NCBI RefSeq assembly: GCF_027744825.2
Contig: NW_026527089.1
Coordinates: 62,001-126,000, forward strand
Origin: Synchiropus splendidus
Taxonomy: Eukaryota; Chordata; Actinopteri; Syngnathiformes; Callionymidae
DNA length: 64,000 bases
Direction: 5' to 3'
Made by a program: the position numbers and the translations under genes. The notes beneath the pieces were generated by a model, which did no database searches, was not told the DNA's origin, and was given only the letters and a program-made list of their open reading frames with translations. This document shows positions 21,810 to 35,500 of the stretch, piece by piece. Within the stretch, counting starts at the first letter, position 1; each line of letters starts with the position of its first letter.

Positions 21810-24800
21810 GCACAATGCACAAAAACGCTTTTCAGCCTGAGATAAGGTGGGTTTCGGAACGCCAAACATAAAAGTGTTGATAACTTTCGAAAAACACTTC
21901 AGAGAGCTTAGATTTGATGTGCACCTACTAGAAAGACCCTTTCTGCTATAGTGGGAGGTTAAAATTTCATGTTCTGAAGCTTCCCTGAAAAGTTATGGCA
22001 CAATGCGTAAAAACGCTTTTCAGCCTGAGATAAGGTGGGTTTCGGAACGCCAAACATAAAAGTGTTGATAACTTTTGAAAAACACTTCAGACAGCTTAGA
22101 TTTGATGTGCAACTACTAGAAAGACCCTTTCTGCTATAGTGGGAGGTTAAAATTTCATGTTCTGAAGCTTCCCTGAAAAGTTATGGCACAATGCACAAAA
22201 ACGCTTTTCAGCCTGAGATAAGGTGGGTTTCGGAACGCCAAACATAAAAGTGTTGATAACTTTGGAAAAACACTTCAGACAGTTTAGATTTGATGTGCAA
22301 CTACTAGAAAGACCCTTTCTGCTATAGAGGGAGGTTAAAATTTCATGTTCTGAAGCTTCCCTGAAAAGTTATGGCACAATGCACAAAAACGCTTTTCAGC
22401 CTGAGATAAGGTGGGTTTCGGAACGCCAAACATAAAAGTGTTAATAACTTTGGAAAAACACTTCAGACAGTTTAGATTTGATGTGCAACTACTAGAAAGA
22501 CCCTTTCTGCTATAGTGGGAGGTTAAAATTTCATGTTCTGAAGCTTCCCTGAAAAGTTATGGCACAATGCGTAAAAACGCTTTTCAGCCTGAGATAAGGT
22601 GGGTTTCGGAACGCCAAACATAAAAGTGTTGATAACTTTGGAAAAACACTTCAGACAGTTTAGATTTGATGTGCAACTACTAGAAAGACCCTTTCTGCTA
22701 TAGTGGGAGGTTAAAATTTCATGTTCTGAAGCTTCCCTGAAAAGTTATGGCACAATGCACAAAAACGCTTTTCAGCCTGAGATAAGGTGGGTTTCGGAAC
22801 GCCAAACATAAAAGTGTTAATAACTTTGGAAAAACACTTCAGACAGTTTAGATTTGATTTGCAACTACTAGAAAGACCCTTTCTGCTATAGTGGGAGGTT
22901 AAAATTTCATGTTCTGAAGCTTTCCTGAAAAGTTATGGCACAATGCACAAAAACGCTTTTCAGCCTGAGATAAGGTGGGTTTCGGAACGCCAAACATAAA
23001 AGTGTTGATAACTTTCGAAAAACACTTCAGAGAGCTTAGATTTGATGTGCACCTACTAGAAAGACCCTTTCTGCTATAGTGGGAGGTTAAAATTTCATGT
23101 TCTGAAGCTTTCCTGAAAAGTTATGGCACAATGCACAAAAACGCTTTTCAGCCTGAGATAAGGTGGGTTTCGGAACGCCAAACATAAAAGTGTTGATAAC
23201 TTTCGAAAAACACTTCAGAGAGCTTAGATTTGATGTGCACCTACTAGAAAGACCCTTTCTGCTATAGTGGGAGGTTAAAATTTCATGTTCTGAAGCTTCC
23301 CTGAAAAGTTATGGCACAATGCGTAAAAACGCTTTTCAGCCTGAGATAAGGTGGGTTTCGGAACGCCAAACATAAAAGTGTTGATAACTTTTGAAAAACA
23401 CTTCAGACAGCTTAGATTTGATGTGCAACTACTAGAAAGACCCTTTCTGCTATAGTGGGAGGTTAAAATTTCATGTTCTGAAGCTTCCCTGAAAAGTTAT
23501 GGCACAATGCACAAAAACGCTTTTCAGCCTGAGATAAGGTGGGTTTCGGAACGCCAAACATAAAAGTGTTGATAACTTTGGAAAAACACTTCAGACAGTT
23601 TAGATTTGATGTGCAACTACTAGAAAGACCCTTTCTGCTATAGAGGGAGGTTAAAATTTCATGTTCTGAAGCTTCCCTGAAAAGTTATGGCACAATGCAC
23701 AAAAACGCTTTTCAGCCTGAGATAAGGTGGGTTTCGGAACGCCAAACATAAAAGTGTTAATAACTTTGGAAAAACACTTCAGACAGTTTAGATTTGATGT
23801 GCAACTACTAGAAAGACCCTTTCTGCTATAGTGGGAGGTTAAAATTTCATGTTCTGAAGCTTCCCTGAAAAGTTATGGCACAATGCGTAAAAACGCTTTT
23901 CAGCCTGAGATAAGGTGGGTTTCGGAACGCCAAACATAAAAGTGTTGATAACTTTGGAAAAACACTTCAGACAGTTTAGATTTGATGTGCAACTACTAGA
24001 AAGACCCTTTCTGCTATAGTGGGAGGTTAAAATTTCATGTTCTGAAGCTTCCCTGAAAAGTTATGGCACAATGCACAAAAACGCTTTTCAGCCTGAGATA
24101 AGGTGGGTTTCGGAACGCCAAACATAAAAGTGTTAATAACTTTGGAAAAACACTTCAGACAGTTTAGATTTGATTTGCAACTACTAGAAAGACCCTTTCT
24201 GCTATAGTGGGAGGTTAAAATTTCATGTTCTGAAGCTTTCCTGAAAAGTTATGGCACAATGCACAAAAACGCTTTTCAGCCTGAGATAAGGTGGGTTTCG
24301 GAACGCCAAACATAAAAGTGTTGATAACTTTCGAAAAACACTTCAGAGAGCTTAGATTTGATGTGCACCTACTAGAAAGACCCTTTCTGCTATAGTGGGA
24401 GGTTAAAATTTCATGTTCTGAAGCTTTCCTGAAAAGTTATGGCACAATGCACAAAAACGCTTTTCAGCCTGAGATAAGGTGGGTTTCGGAACGCCAAACA
24501 TAAAAGTGTTGATAACTTTCGAAAAACACTTCAGAGAGCTTAGATTTGATGTGCACCTACTAGAAAGACCCTTTCTGCTATAGTGGGAGGTTAAAATTTC
24601 ATGTTCTGAAGCTTCCCTGAAAAGTTATGGCACAATGCGTAAAAACGCTTTTCAGCCTGAGATAAGGTGGGTTTCGGAACGCCAAACATAAAAGTGTTGA
24701 TAACTTTTGAAAAACACTTCAGACAGCTTAGATTTGATGTGCAACTACTAGAAAGACCCTTTCTGCTATAGTGGGAGGTTAAAATTTCATGTTCTGAAGC

Positions 24801-25569
24801 TTCCCTGAAAAGTTATGGCACAATGCACAAAAACGCTTTTCAGCCTGAGATAAGGTGGGTTTCGGAACGCCAAACATAAAAGTGTTGATAACTTTGGAAA
24901 AACACTTCAGACAGTTTAGATTTGATGTGCAACTACTAGAAAGACCCTTTCTGCTATAGAGGGAGGTTAAAATTTCATGTTCTGAAGCTTCCCTGAAAAG
25001 TTATGGCACAATGCACAAAAACGCTTTTCAGCCTGAGATAAGGTGGGTTTCGGAACGCCAAACATAAAAGTGTTAATAACTTTGGAAAAACACTTCAGAC
25101 AGTTTAGATTTGATGTGCAACTACTAGAAAGACCCTTTCTGCTATAGTGGGAGGTTAAAATTTCATGTTCTGAAGCTTCCCTGAAAAGTTATGGCACAAT
25201 GCGTAAAAACGCTTTTCAGCCTGAGATAAGGTGGGTTTCGGAACGCCAAACATAAAAGTGTTGATAACTTTGGAAAAACACTTCAGACAGTTTAGATTTG
25301 ATGTGCAACTACTAGAAAGACCCTTTCTGCTATAGTGGGAGGTTAAAATTTCATGTTCTGAAGCTTCCCTGAAAAGTTATGGCACAATGCACAAAAACGC
25401 TTTTCAGCCTGAGATAAGGTGGGTTTCGGAACGCCAAACATAAAAGTGTTAATAACTTTGGAAAAACACTTCAGACAGTTTAGATTTGATGTGCAACTAC
25501 TAGAAAGACCCTTTCTGCTATAGTGGGAGGTTAAAATTTCATGTTCTGATGCTTTCCTGAAAAGTTATG
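21810..25569 (+). repeat. Tandem 7-mer higher-order repeat, period 1316 bp, two full copies and six-sevenths
   Basis: Copies are 21810-23125, 23126-24441 and 24442-25569. Each runs A, B/C hybrid, D (A at 143), E, B, E, A. The first two share a rare T at 110 in the second E (GATTTGC) and an A that ends in GCTTTCC and is followed directly by another A. The third copy ends at its second E, which has GATGC instead. This is the clearest local higher-order repeat in the window and looks recent, because the copies differ at very few bases by eye. An older relative of the first five units is at 13725-14664. Confidence 0.88.
23314..23501 (+). repeat. B/C hybrid monomer (exemplar M125)
   Basis: The unit starts with the B mark (GT at 10-11) and continues as C (T at 79, C at 98). 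The switch therefore lies between positions 12 and 79. Ten copies exist: M75, M118, M125, M132, M203, M218, M240, M247, M323 and M334. Every one is followed by a D unit with the rare A at 143. A single crossover between adjacent B and C units, deleting 188 bp, followed by copying of the resulting block explains both facts. Confidence 0.85.
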
Positions 25570-28201
25570 GCACAATGCACAAAAACGCTTTTCAGCCTGA
25601 GATAAGGTGGGTTTCGGAACGCCAAACATAAAAGTGTTGATAACTTTCGAAAAACACTTCAGAGAGCTTAGATTTGATGTGCACCTACTAGAAAGACCCT
25701 TTCTGCTATAGTGGGAGGTTAAAATTTCATGTTCTGAAGCTTCCCTGAAAAGTTATGGCACAATGCGTAAAAACGCTTTTCAGCCTGAGATAAGGTGGGT
25801 TTCGGAACGCCAAACATAAAAGTGTTGATAACTTTGGAAAAACACTTCAGACAGTTTAGATTTGATGTGCCACTACTAGAAAGACCCTTTCTGCTATAGT
25901 GGGAGGTTAAAATTTCATGTTCTGAAGCTTTCCTGAAAAGTTATGGCACAATGCACAAAAACGCTTTTCAGCCTGAGATAAGGTGGGTTTCGGAACGCCA
26001 AACATAAAAGTGTTGATAACTTTTGAAAAACACTTCAGACAGCTTAGATTTGATGTGCAACTACTAGAAAGACCCTTTCTGCTATAGTGGGAGGTTAAAA
26101 TTTCATGTTCTGAAGCTTCCCTGAAAAGTTATGGCACAATGCACAAAAACGCTTTTCAGCCTGAGATAAGGTGGGTTTCGGAACGCCAAACATAAAAGTG
26201 TTGATAACTTTGGAAAAACACTTCAGACAGTTTAGATTTGATGTGCAACTACTAGAAAGACCCTTTCTGCTATAGTGGGAGGTTAAAATTTCATGTTCTG
26301 AAGCTTTCCTGAAAAGTTATGGCACAATGCACAAAAACGCTTTTCAGCCTGAGATAAGGTGGGTTTCGGAACGCCAAACATAAAAGTGTTAATAACTTTG
26401 GAAAAACACTTCAGACAGTTTAGATTTGATGTGCAACTACTAGAAAGACCCTTTCTGCTATAGTGGGAGGTTAAAATTTCATGTTCTGAAGCTTCCCTGA
26501 AAAGTTATGGCACAATGCACAAAAACGCTTTTCAGCCTGAGATAAGGTGGGTTTCGGAACGCCAAACATAAAAGTGTTGATAACTTTCGAAAAACACTTC
26601 AGAGAGCTTAGATTTGATGTGCACCTATTAGAAAGACCCTTTCTGCTATAGTGGGAGGTTAAAATTTCATGTTCTGAAGCTTCCCTGAAAAGTTATGGCA
26701 CAATGCGTAAAAACGCTTTTCAGCCTGAGATAAGGTGGGTTTCGGAACGCCAAACATAAAAGTGTTGATAACTTTGGAAAAACACTTCAGACAGTTTAGA
26801 TTTGATGTGCAACTACTAGAAAGACCCTTTCTGCTATAGTGGGAGGTTAAAATTTCATGTTCTGAAGCTTTCCTGAAAAGTTATGGCACAATGCACAAAA
26901 ACGCTTTTCAGCCTGAGATAAGGTGGGTTTCGGAACGCCAAACATAAAAGTGTTGATAACTTTTGAAAAACACTTCAGACAGCTTAGATTTGATGTGCAA
27001 CTACTAGAAAGACCCTTTCTGCTATAGTGGGAGGTTAAAATTTCATGTTCTGAAGCTTCCCTGAAAAGTTATGGCACAATGCACAAAAACGCTTTTCAGC
27101 CTGAGATAAAGTGGGTTTCGGAACGCCAAACATAAAAGTGTTGATAACTTTCGAAAAACACTTCAGACAGCTTAGATTTGATGTGCACCTACTAGAAAGA
27201 CCCTTTCTGCTATAGTGGGAGGTTAAAATTTCATGTTCTGAAGCTTCCCTGAAAAGTTATGGCACAATGCACAAAAACGCTTTTCAGCCTGAGATAAGGT
27301 GGGTTTCGGAACGCCAAACATAAAAGTGTTGATAACTTTTGAAAAACACTTCAGACAGCTTAGATTTGATGTGCAACTACTAGAAAGACCCTTTCTGCTA
27401 TAGTGGGAGATTAAAATTTCATGTTCTGAAGCTTCCCTGAAAAGTTATGGCACAATGCACAAAAACGCTTTTCAGCCTGAGATAAGGTGGGTTTCGGAAC
27501 GCCAAACATAAAAGTGTTAATAACTTTGGAAAAACACTTCAGACAGTTTAGATTTGATGTGCAACTACTAGAAAGACCCTTTCTGCTATAGTGGGAGGTT
27601 AAAATTTCATGTTCTGAAGCCTTCCTGAAAAGTTATGGCACAATGCACAAAAACGCTTTTCAGCCTGAGATAAGGTGGGTTTCGGAACGCCAAACATAAA
27701 AGTGTTGATAACTTTCGAAAAACACTTCAGAGAGCTTAGATTTGATGTGCACCTACTAGAAAGACCCTTTCTGCTATAGTGGGAGGTTAAAATTTCATGT
27801 TCTGAAGCTTCCCTGAAAAGTTATGGCACAATGCGTAAAAACGCTTTTCAGCCTGAGATAAGGTGGGTTTCGGAACGCCAAACATAAAAGTGTTGATAAC
27901 TTTGGAAAAACACTTCAGACAGTTTAGATTTGATGTGCAACTACTAGAAAGACCCTTTCTGCTATAGTGGGAGGTTAAAATTTCATGTTCTGAAGCTTTC
28001 CTGAAAAGTTATGGCACAATCCACAAAAACGCTTTTCAGCCTGAGATAAGGTGGGTTTCGGAACGCCAAACATAAAAGTGTTGATATCTTTTGAAAAACA
28101 CTTCAGACAGCTTAGATTTGATGTGCAACTACTAGAAAGACCCTTTCTGCTATAGTGGGAGGTTAAAATTTCATGTTCTGAAGCTTCCCTGAAAAGTTAT
28201 G
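25570..28201 (+). repeat. 14-monomer relative of the 16-mer block, lacking one A-B pair
   Basis: M137-M150 match M251-M266 except that the A-B pair at M256-M257 is missing, so the offset rises from 21432 to 21808 bp (376 bp, two monomers). Shared rare marks include B with C at 114, D ending GCTTTCC, A with T at 119, C with A at 149, and a C unit beginning GCACAATCC (change at 28021 and at 49829). The last mark is absent from the copy at 17486, so this block and the one at 47002 are closest relatives. Confidence 0.82.
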
Positions 28202-29893
28202 GCACAATGCACAAAAACGCTTTTCAGCCTGAGATAAGGTGGGTTTCGGAACGCCAAACATAAAAGTGTTGATAACTTTGGAAAAACACTTCAGACAGTT
28301 TAGATTTGATGTGCACCTACTAGAAAGACCCTTTCTGCTATAGTGGGAGGTTAAAATTTCATGTTCTGAAGCTTCCCTGAAAAGTTATGGCACAATGCGT
28401 AAAAACGCTTTTCAGCCTGAGATAAGGTGGGTTTCGGAACGCCAAACATAAAAGTGTTGATAACTTTGGAAAAACACTTCAGACAGTTTAGATTTGATGT
28501 GCAACTACTAGAAAGACCCTTTCTGCTATAGTGGGAGGTTAAAATTTCATGTTCTGAAGCTTCCCTGAAAAGTTATGGCACAATGCACAAAAACGCTTTT
28601 CAGCCTGAGATAAGGTGGGTTTCGGAACGCCAAACATAAAAGTGTTGATAACTTTCGAAAAACACTTCAGAGAGCTTAGATTTGATGTGCACCTACTAGA
28701 AAGACCCTTTCTGCTATAGTGGGAGGTTAAAATTTCATGTTCTGAAGCTTCCCTGAAAAGTTATGGCACAATGCGTAAAAACGCTTTTCAGCCTGAGATA
28801 AGGTGGGTTTCGGAACGCCAAACATAAAAGTGTTGATAACTTTGGAAAAACACTTCAGACAGTTTAGATTTGATGTGCAACTACTAGAAAGACCCTTTCT
28901 GCTATAGTGGGAGGTTAAAATTTCATGTTCTGAAGCTTCCCTGAAAAGTTATGGCACAATGCACAAAAACGCTTTTCAGCCTGAGATAAGGTGGGTTTCG
29001 GAACGCCAAACATAAAAGTGTTAATAACTTTGGAAAAACACTTCAGACAGTTTAGATTTGATGTGCAACTACTAGAAAGACCCTTTCTGCTATAGTGGGA
29101 GGTTAAAATTTCATGTTCTGAAGCTTCCCTGAAAAGTTATGGCACAATGCACAAAAACGCTTTTCAGCCTGAGATAAGGTGGGTTTCGGAACGCCAAACA
29201 TAAAAGTGTTGATAACTTTCGAAAAACACTTCAGAGAGCTTAGATTTGATGTGCACCTACTAGAAAGACCCTTTCTGCTATAGTGGGAGGTTAAAATTTC
29301 ATGTTCTGAAGCTTCCCTGAAAAGTTATGGCACAATGCGTAAAAACGCTTTTCAGCCTGAGATAAGGTGGGTTTCGGAACGCCAAACATAAAAGTGTTGA
29401 TAACTTTGGAAAAACACTTCAGACAGTTTAGATTTGATGTGCAACTACTAGAAAGACCCTTTCTGCTATAGTGGGAGGTTAAAATTTCATGTTCTGAAGC
29501 TTTCCTGAAAAGTTATGGCACAATGCACAAAAACGCTTTTCAGCCTGAGATAAGGTGGGTTTCGGAACGCCAAACATAAAAGTGTTGATAACTTTTGAAA
29601 AACACTTCAGACAGCTTAGATTTGATGTGCAACTACTAGAAAGACCCTTTCTGCTATAGTTGGAGGTTAAAATTTCATGTTCTGAAGCTTCCCTGAAAAG
29701 TTATGGCACAATGCACAAAAACGCTTTTCAGCCCGAGATAAGGTGGGTTTCGGAACGCCAAACATAAAAGTGTTGATAACTTTTGAAAAACACTTCAGAC
29801 AGCTTAGATTTGATGTGCAACTACTAGAAAGACCCTTTCTGCTATAGTGGGAGGTTAAAATTTCATGTTCTGAAGCTTCCCTGAAAAGTTATG

Positions 29894-32525
29894 GCACAAT
29901 GCACGAAAACGCTTTTCAGCCTGAGATAAGGTGGGTTTCGGAACGCCAAACATAAAAGTGTTAATAACTTTGGAAAAACACTTCAGACAGTTTAGATTTG
30001 ATGTGCAACTACTAGAAAGACGCTTTCTGCTATAGTGGGAGGTTAAAATTTCATGTTCTGAAGCCTTCCTGAAAAGTTATGGCACAATGCACAAAAACGC
30101 TTTTCAGCCTGAGATAAGGTGGGTTTCGGAACGCCAAACATAAAAGTGTTGATAACTTTCGAAAAACACTTCAGAGAGCTTAGATTTGATGTGCACCTAC
30201 TAGAAAGACCCTTTCTGCTATAGTGGGAGGTTAAAATTTCATGTTCTGAAGCTTCCCTGAAAAGTTATGGCACAATGCGTAAAAACGCTTTTCAGCCTGA
30301 GATAAGGTGGGTTTCGGAACGCCAAACATAAAAGTGTTGATAACTTTGGAAAAACACTTCAGACAGTTTAGATTTGATGTGCAACTACTAGAAAGACCCT
30401 TTCTGCTATAGTGGGAGGTTAAAATTTCATGTTCTGAAGCTTTCCTGAAAAGTTATGGCACAATGCACAAAAACGCTTTTCAGCCTGAGATAAGGTGGGT
30501 TTCGGAACGCCAAACATAAAAGTGTTGATAACTTTTGAAAAACACTTCAGACAGCTTAGATTTGATGTGCAACTACTAGAAAGACCCTTTCTGCTATAGT
30601 GGGAGGTTAAAATTTCATGTTCTGAAGCTTTCCTGAAAAGTTATGGCACAATGCACAAAAACGCTTTTCAGCCTGAGATAAGGTGGGTTTCGGAACGCCA
30701 AACATAAAAGTGTTGATAACTTTTGAAAAACACTTCAGACAGCTTAGATTTGATGTGCAACTACTAGAAAGACCCTTTCTGCTATAGTGGGAGGTTAAAA
30801 TTTCATGTTCTGAAGCTTCCCTGAAAAGTTATGGCACAATGCACAAAAACGCTTTTCAGCCTGAGATAAGGTGGGTTTCGGAACGCCAAACATAAAAGTG
30901 TTGATAACTTTCGAAAAACCCTTCAGACAGCTTAGATTTGATGTGCACCTACTAGAAAGACCCTTTCTGCTATAGTGGGAGGTTAAAATTTCATGTTCTG
31001 AAGCTTCCCTGAAAAGTTATGGCACAATGCACAAAAACGCTTTTCAGCCTGAGATAAGGTGGGTTTCGGAACGCCAAACATAAAAGTGTTGATAACTTTT
31101 GAAAAACACTTCAGACAGCTTAGATTTGATGTGCAACTACTAGAAAGACCCTTTCTGCTATAGTGGGAGGTTAAAATTTCATGTTCTGAAGCTTCCCTGA
31201 AAAGTTATGGCACAATGCACGAAAACGCTTTTCAGCCTGAGATAAGGTGGGTTTCGGAACGCCAAACATAAAAGTGTTAATAACTTTGGAAAAACACTTC
31301 AGACAGTTTAGATTTGATGTGCAACTACTAGAAAGACGCTTTCTGCTATAGTGGGAGGTTAAAATTTCATGTTCTGAAGCCTTCCTGAAAAGTTATGGCA
31401 CAATGCACAAAAACGCTTTTCAGCCTGAGATAAGGTGGGTTTCGGAACGCCAAACATAAAAGTGTTGATAACTTTCGAAAAACACTTCAGAGAGCTTAGA
31501 TTTGATGTGCACCTACTAGAAAGACCCTTTCTGCTATAGTGGGAGGTTAAAATTTCATGTTCTGAAGCTTCCCTGAAAAGTTATGGCACAATGCGTAAAA
31601 ACGCTTTTCAGCCTGAGATAAGGTGGGTTTCGGAACGCCAAACATAAAAGTGTTGATAACTTTGGAAAAACACTTCAGACAGTTTAGATTTGATGTGCAA
31701 CTACTAGAAAGACCCTTTCTGCTATAGTGGGAGGTTAAAATTTCATGTTCTGAAGCTTTCCTGAAAAGTTATGGCACAATGCACAAAAACGCTTTTCAGC
31801 CTGAGATAAGGTGGGTTTCGGAACGCCAAACATAAAAGTGTTGATAACTTTTGAAAAACACTTCAGACAGCTTAGATTTGATGTGCAACTACTAGAAAGA
31901 CCCTTTCTGCTATAGTGGGAGGTTAAAATTTCATGTTCTGAAGCTTTCCTGAAAAGTTATGGCACAATGCACAAAAACGCTTTTCAGCCTGAGATAAGGT
32001 GGGTTTCGGAACGCCAAACATAAAAGTGTTGATAACTTTTGAAAAACACTTCAGACAGCTTAGATTTGATGTGCAACTACTAGAAAGACCCTTTCTGCTA
32101 TAGTGGGAGGTTAAAATTTCATGTTCTGAAGCTTCCCTGAAAAGTTATGGCACAATGCACAAAAACGCTTTTCAGCCTGAGATAAGGTGGGTTTCGGAAC
32201 GCCAAACATAAAAGTGTTGATAACTTTCGAAAAACACTTCAGACAGCTTAGATTTGATGTGCACCTACTAGAAAGACCCTTTCTGCTATAGTGGGAGGTT
32301 AAAATTTCATGTTCTGAAGCTTCCCTGAAAAGTTATGGCACAATGCACAAAAACGCTTTTCAGCCTGAGATAAGGTGGGTTTCGGAACGCCAAACATAAA
32401 AGTGTTGATAACTTTTGAAAAACACTTCAGACAGCTTAGATTTGATGTGCAACTACTAGAAAGACCCTTTCTGCTATAGTGGGAGGTTAAAATTTCATGT
32501 TCTGAAGCTTCCCTGAAAAGTTATG
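29894..32525 (+). repeat. Tandem 7-mer pair, period 1316 bp (E A B C C F C)
   Basis: M160-M166 and M167-M173 have the same order. Both E units share three rare changes: G at 12 (CACGAAA), G at 129 (GACGCTTT) and the GCC ending. The first C of each pair ends GCTTTCC, consistent with a C/B crossover product, since it is followed by C. The same 7-mer recurs at 53958 and 56402. The units before it, from 29330, align with 53394 at a constant offset of 24064 bp (128 monomers). Confidence 0.85.
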
Positions 32526-35500
32526 GCACAATGCACAAAAACGCTTTTCAGCCTGAGATAAGGTGGGTTTCGGAACGCCAAACATAAAAGTGTTAATAAC
32601 TTTGGAAAAACACTTCAGACAGTTTAGATTTGATGTGCAACTACTAGAAAGACCCTTTCTGCTATAGTGGGAGGTTAAAATTTCATGTTCTGAAGCCTTC
32701 CTGAAAAGTTATGGCACAATGCACAAAAATGCTTTTCAGCCTGAGATAAGGTGGGTTTCGGAACGCCAAACATAAAAGTGTTGATAACTTTCGAAAAACA
32801 CTTCAGAGAGCTTAGATTTGATGTGCACCTACTAGAAAGACCCTTTCTGCTATAGTGGGAGGTTAAAATTTCATGTTCTGAAGCTTCCCTGAAAAGTTAT
32901 GGCACAATGCGTAAAAACGCTTTTCAGCCTGAGATAAGGTGGGTTTCGGAACGCCAAACATAAAAGTGTTGATAACTTTGGAAAAACACTTCAGACAGTT
33001 TAGATTTGATGTGCAACTACTAGAAAGACCCTTTCTGCTATAGTGGGAGGTTAAAATTTCATGTTCTGAAGCTTTCCTGAAAAGTTATGGCACAATGCAC
33101 AAAAACGCTTTTCAGCCTGAGATAAGGTGGGTTTCGGAACGCCAAACATAAAAGTGTTGATAACTTTTGAAAAACACTTCAGACAGCTTAGATTTGATGT
33201 GCAACTACTAGAAAGACCCTTTCTGCTATAGTGGGAGGTTAAAATTTCATGTTCTGAAGCTTCCCTGAAAAGTTATGGCACAATGCACAAAAACGCTTTT
33301 CAGCCTGAGATAAGGTGGGTTTCGGAACGCCAAACATAAAAGTGTTGATAACTTTGGAAAAACACTTCAGACAGTTTAGATTTGATGTGCAACTACTAGA
33401 AAGACCCTTTCTGCTATAGTGGGAGGTTAAAATTTCATGTTCTGAAGCTTCCCTGAAAAGTTATGGCACAATGCACAAAAACGCTTTTCAGCCTGAGATA
33501 AGGTGGGTTTCGGAACGCCAAACATAAAAGTGTTAATAACTTTGGAAAAACACTTCAGACAGTTTAGATTTGATGTGCAACTACTAGAAAGACCCTTTCT
33601 GCTATAGTGGGAGGTTAAAATTTCATGTTCTGAAGCTTCCCTGAAAAGTTATGGCACAATGCACAAAAACGCTTTTCAGCCTGAGATAAGGTGGGTTTCG
33701 GAACGCCAAACATAAAAGTGTTGATAACTTTCGAAAAACACTTCAGAGAGCTTAGATTTGATGTGCACCTACTAGAAAGACCCTTTCTGCTATAGTGGGA
33801 GGTTAAAATTTCATGTTCTGAAGCTTCCCTGAAAAGTTATGGCACAATGCGTAAAAACGCTTTTCAGCCTGAGATAAGGTGGGTTTCGGAACGCCAAACA
33901 TAAAAGTGTTGATAACTTTGGAAAAACACTTCAGACAGTTTAGATTTGATGTGCAACTACTAGAAAGACCCTTTCTGCTATAGTGGGAGGTTAAAATTTC
34001 ATGTTCTGAAGCTTCCCTGAAAAGTTATGGCACAATGCACAAAAACGCTTTTCAGCCTGAGATAAGGTGGGTTTCGGAACGCCAAACATAAAAGTGTTAA
34101 TAACTTTGGAAAAACACTTCAGACAGTTTAGATTTGATGTGCAACTACTAGAAAGACCCTTTCTGCTATAGTGGGAGGTTAAAATTTCATGTTCTGAAGC
34201 TTCCCTGAAAAGTTATGGCACAATGCACAAAAACGCTTTTCAGCCTGAGATAAGGTGGGTTTCGGAACGCCAAACATAAAAGTGTTGATAACTTTCGAAA
34301 AACACTTCAGAGAGCTTAGATTTGATGTGCACCTACTAGAAAGACCCTTTCTGCTATAGTGGGAGGTTAAAATTTCATGTTCTGAAGCTTCCCTGAAAAG
34401 TTATGGCACAATGCGTAAAAACGCTTTTCAGCCTGAGATAAGGTGGGTTTCGGAACGCCAAACATAAAAGTGTTGATAACTTTGGAAAAACACTTCAGAC
34501 AGTTTAGATTTGATGTGCAACTACTAGAAAGACCCTTTCTGCTATAGTGGGAGGTTAAAATTTCATGTTCTGAAGCTTTCCTGAAAAGTTATGGCACAAT
34601 GCACAAAAACGCTTTTCAGCCTGAGATAAGGTGGGTTTCGGAACGCCAAACATAAAAGTGTTGATAACTTTCGAAAAACACTTCAGACAGTTTAGATTTG
34701 ATGTGCAACTACTAGAAAGACCCTTTCTGCTATAGTGGGAGGTTAAAATTTCATGTTCTGAAGCTTTCCTGAAAAGTTATGGCACAATGCACAAAAACGC
34801 TTTTCAGCCTGAGATAAGGTGGGTTTCGGAACGCCAAACATAAAAGTGTTGATAACTTTTGAAAAACACTTCAGACAGCTTAGATTTGATGTGCAACTAC
34901 TAGAAAGACCCTTTCTGCTATAGTGGGAGGTTAAAATTTCATGTTCTGAAGCTTCCCTGAAAAGTTATGGCACAATGCACAAAAACGCTTTTCAGCCTGA
35001 GATAAGGTGGGTTTCGGAACGCCAAACATAAAAGTGTTAATAACTTTGGAAAAACACTTCAGACAGTTTAGATTTGATGTGCAACTACTAGAAAGACCCT
35101 TTCTGCTATAGTGGGAGGTTAAAATTTCATGTTCTGAAGCCTTCCTGAAAAGTTATGGCACAATGCACAAAAATGCTTTTCAGCCTGAGATAAGGTGGGT
35201 TTCGGAACGCCAAACATAAAAGTGTTGATAACTTTCGAAAAACACTTCAGAGAGCTTAGATTTGATGTGCACCTACTAGAAAGACCCTTTCTGCTATAGT
35301 GGGAGGTTAAAATTTCATGTTCTGAAGCTTCCCTGAAAAGTTATGGCACAATGCGTAAAAACGCTTTTCAGCCTGAGATAAGGTGGGTTTCGGAACGCCA
35401 AACATAAAAGTGTTGATAACTTTGGAAAAACACTTCAGACAGTTTAGATTTGATGTGCAACTACTAGAAAGACCCTTTCTGCTATAGTGGGAGGTTAAAA

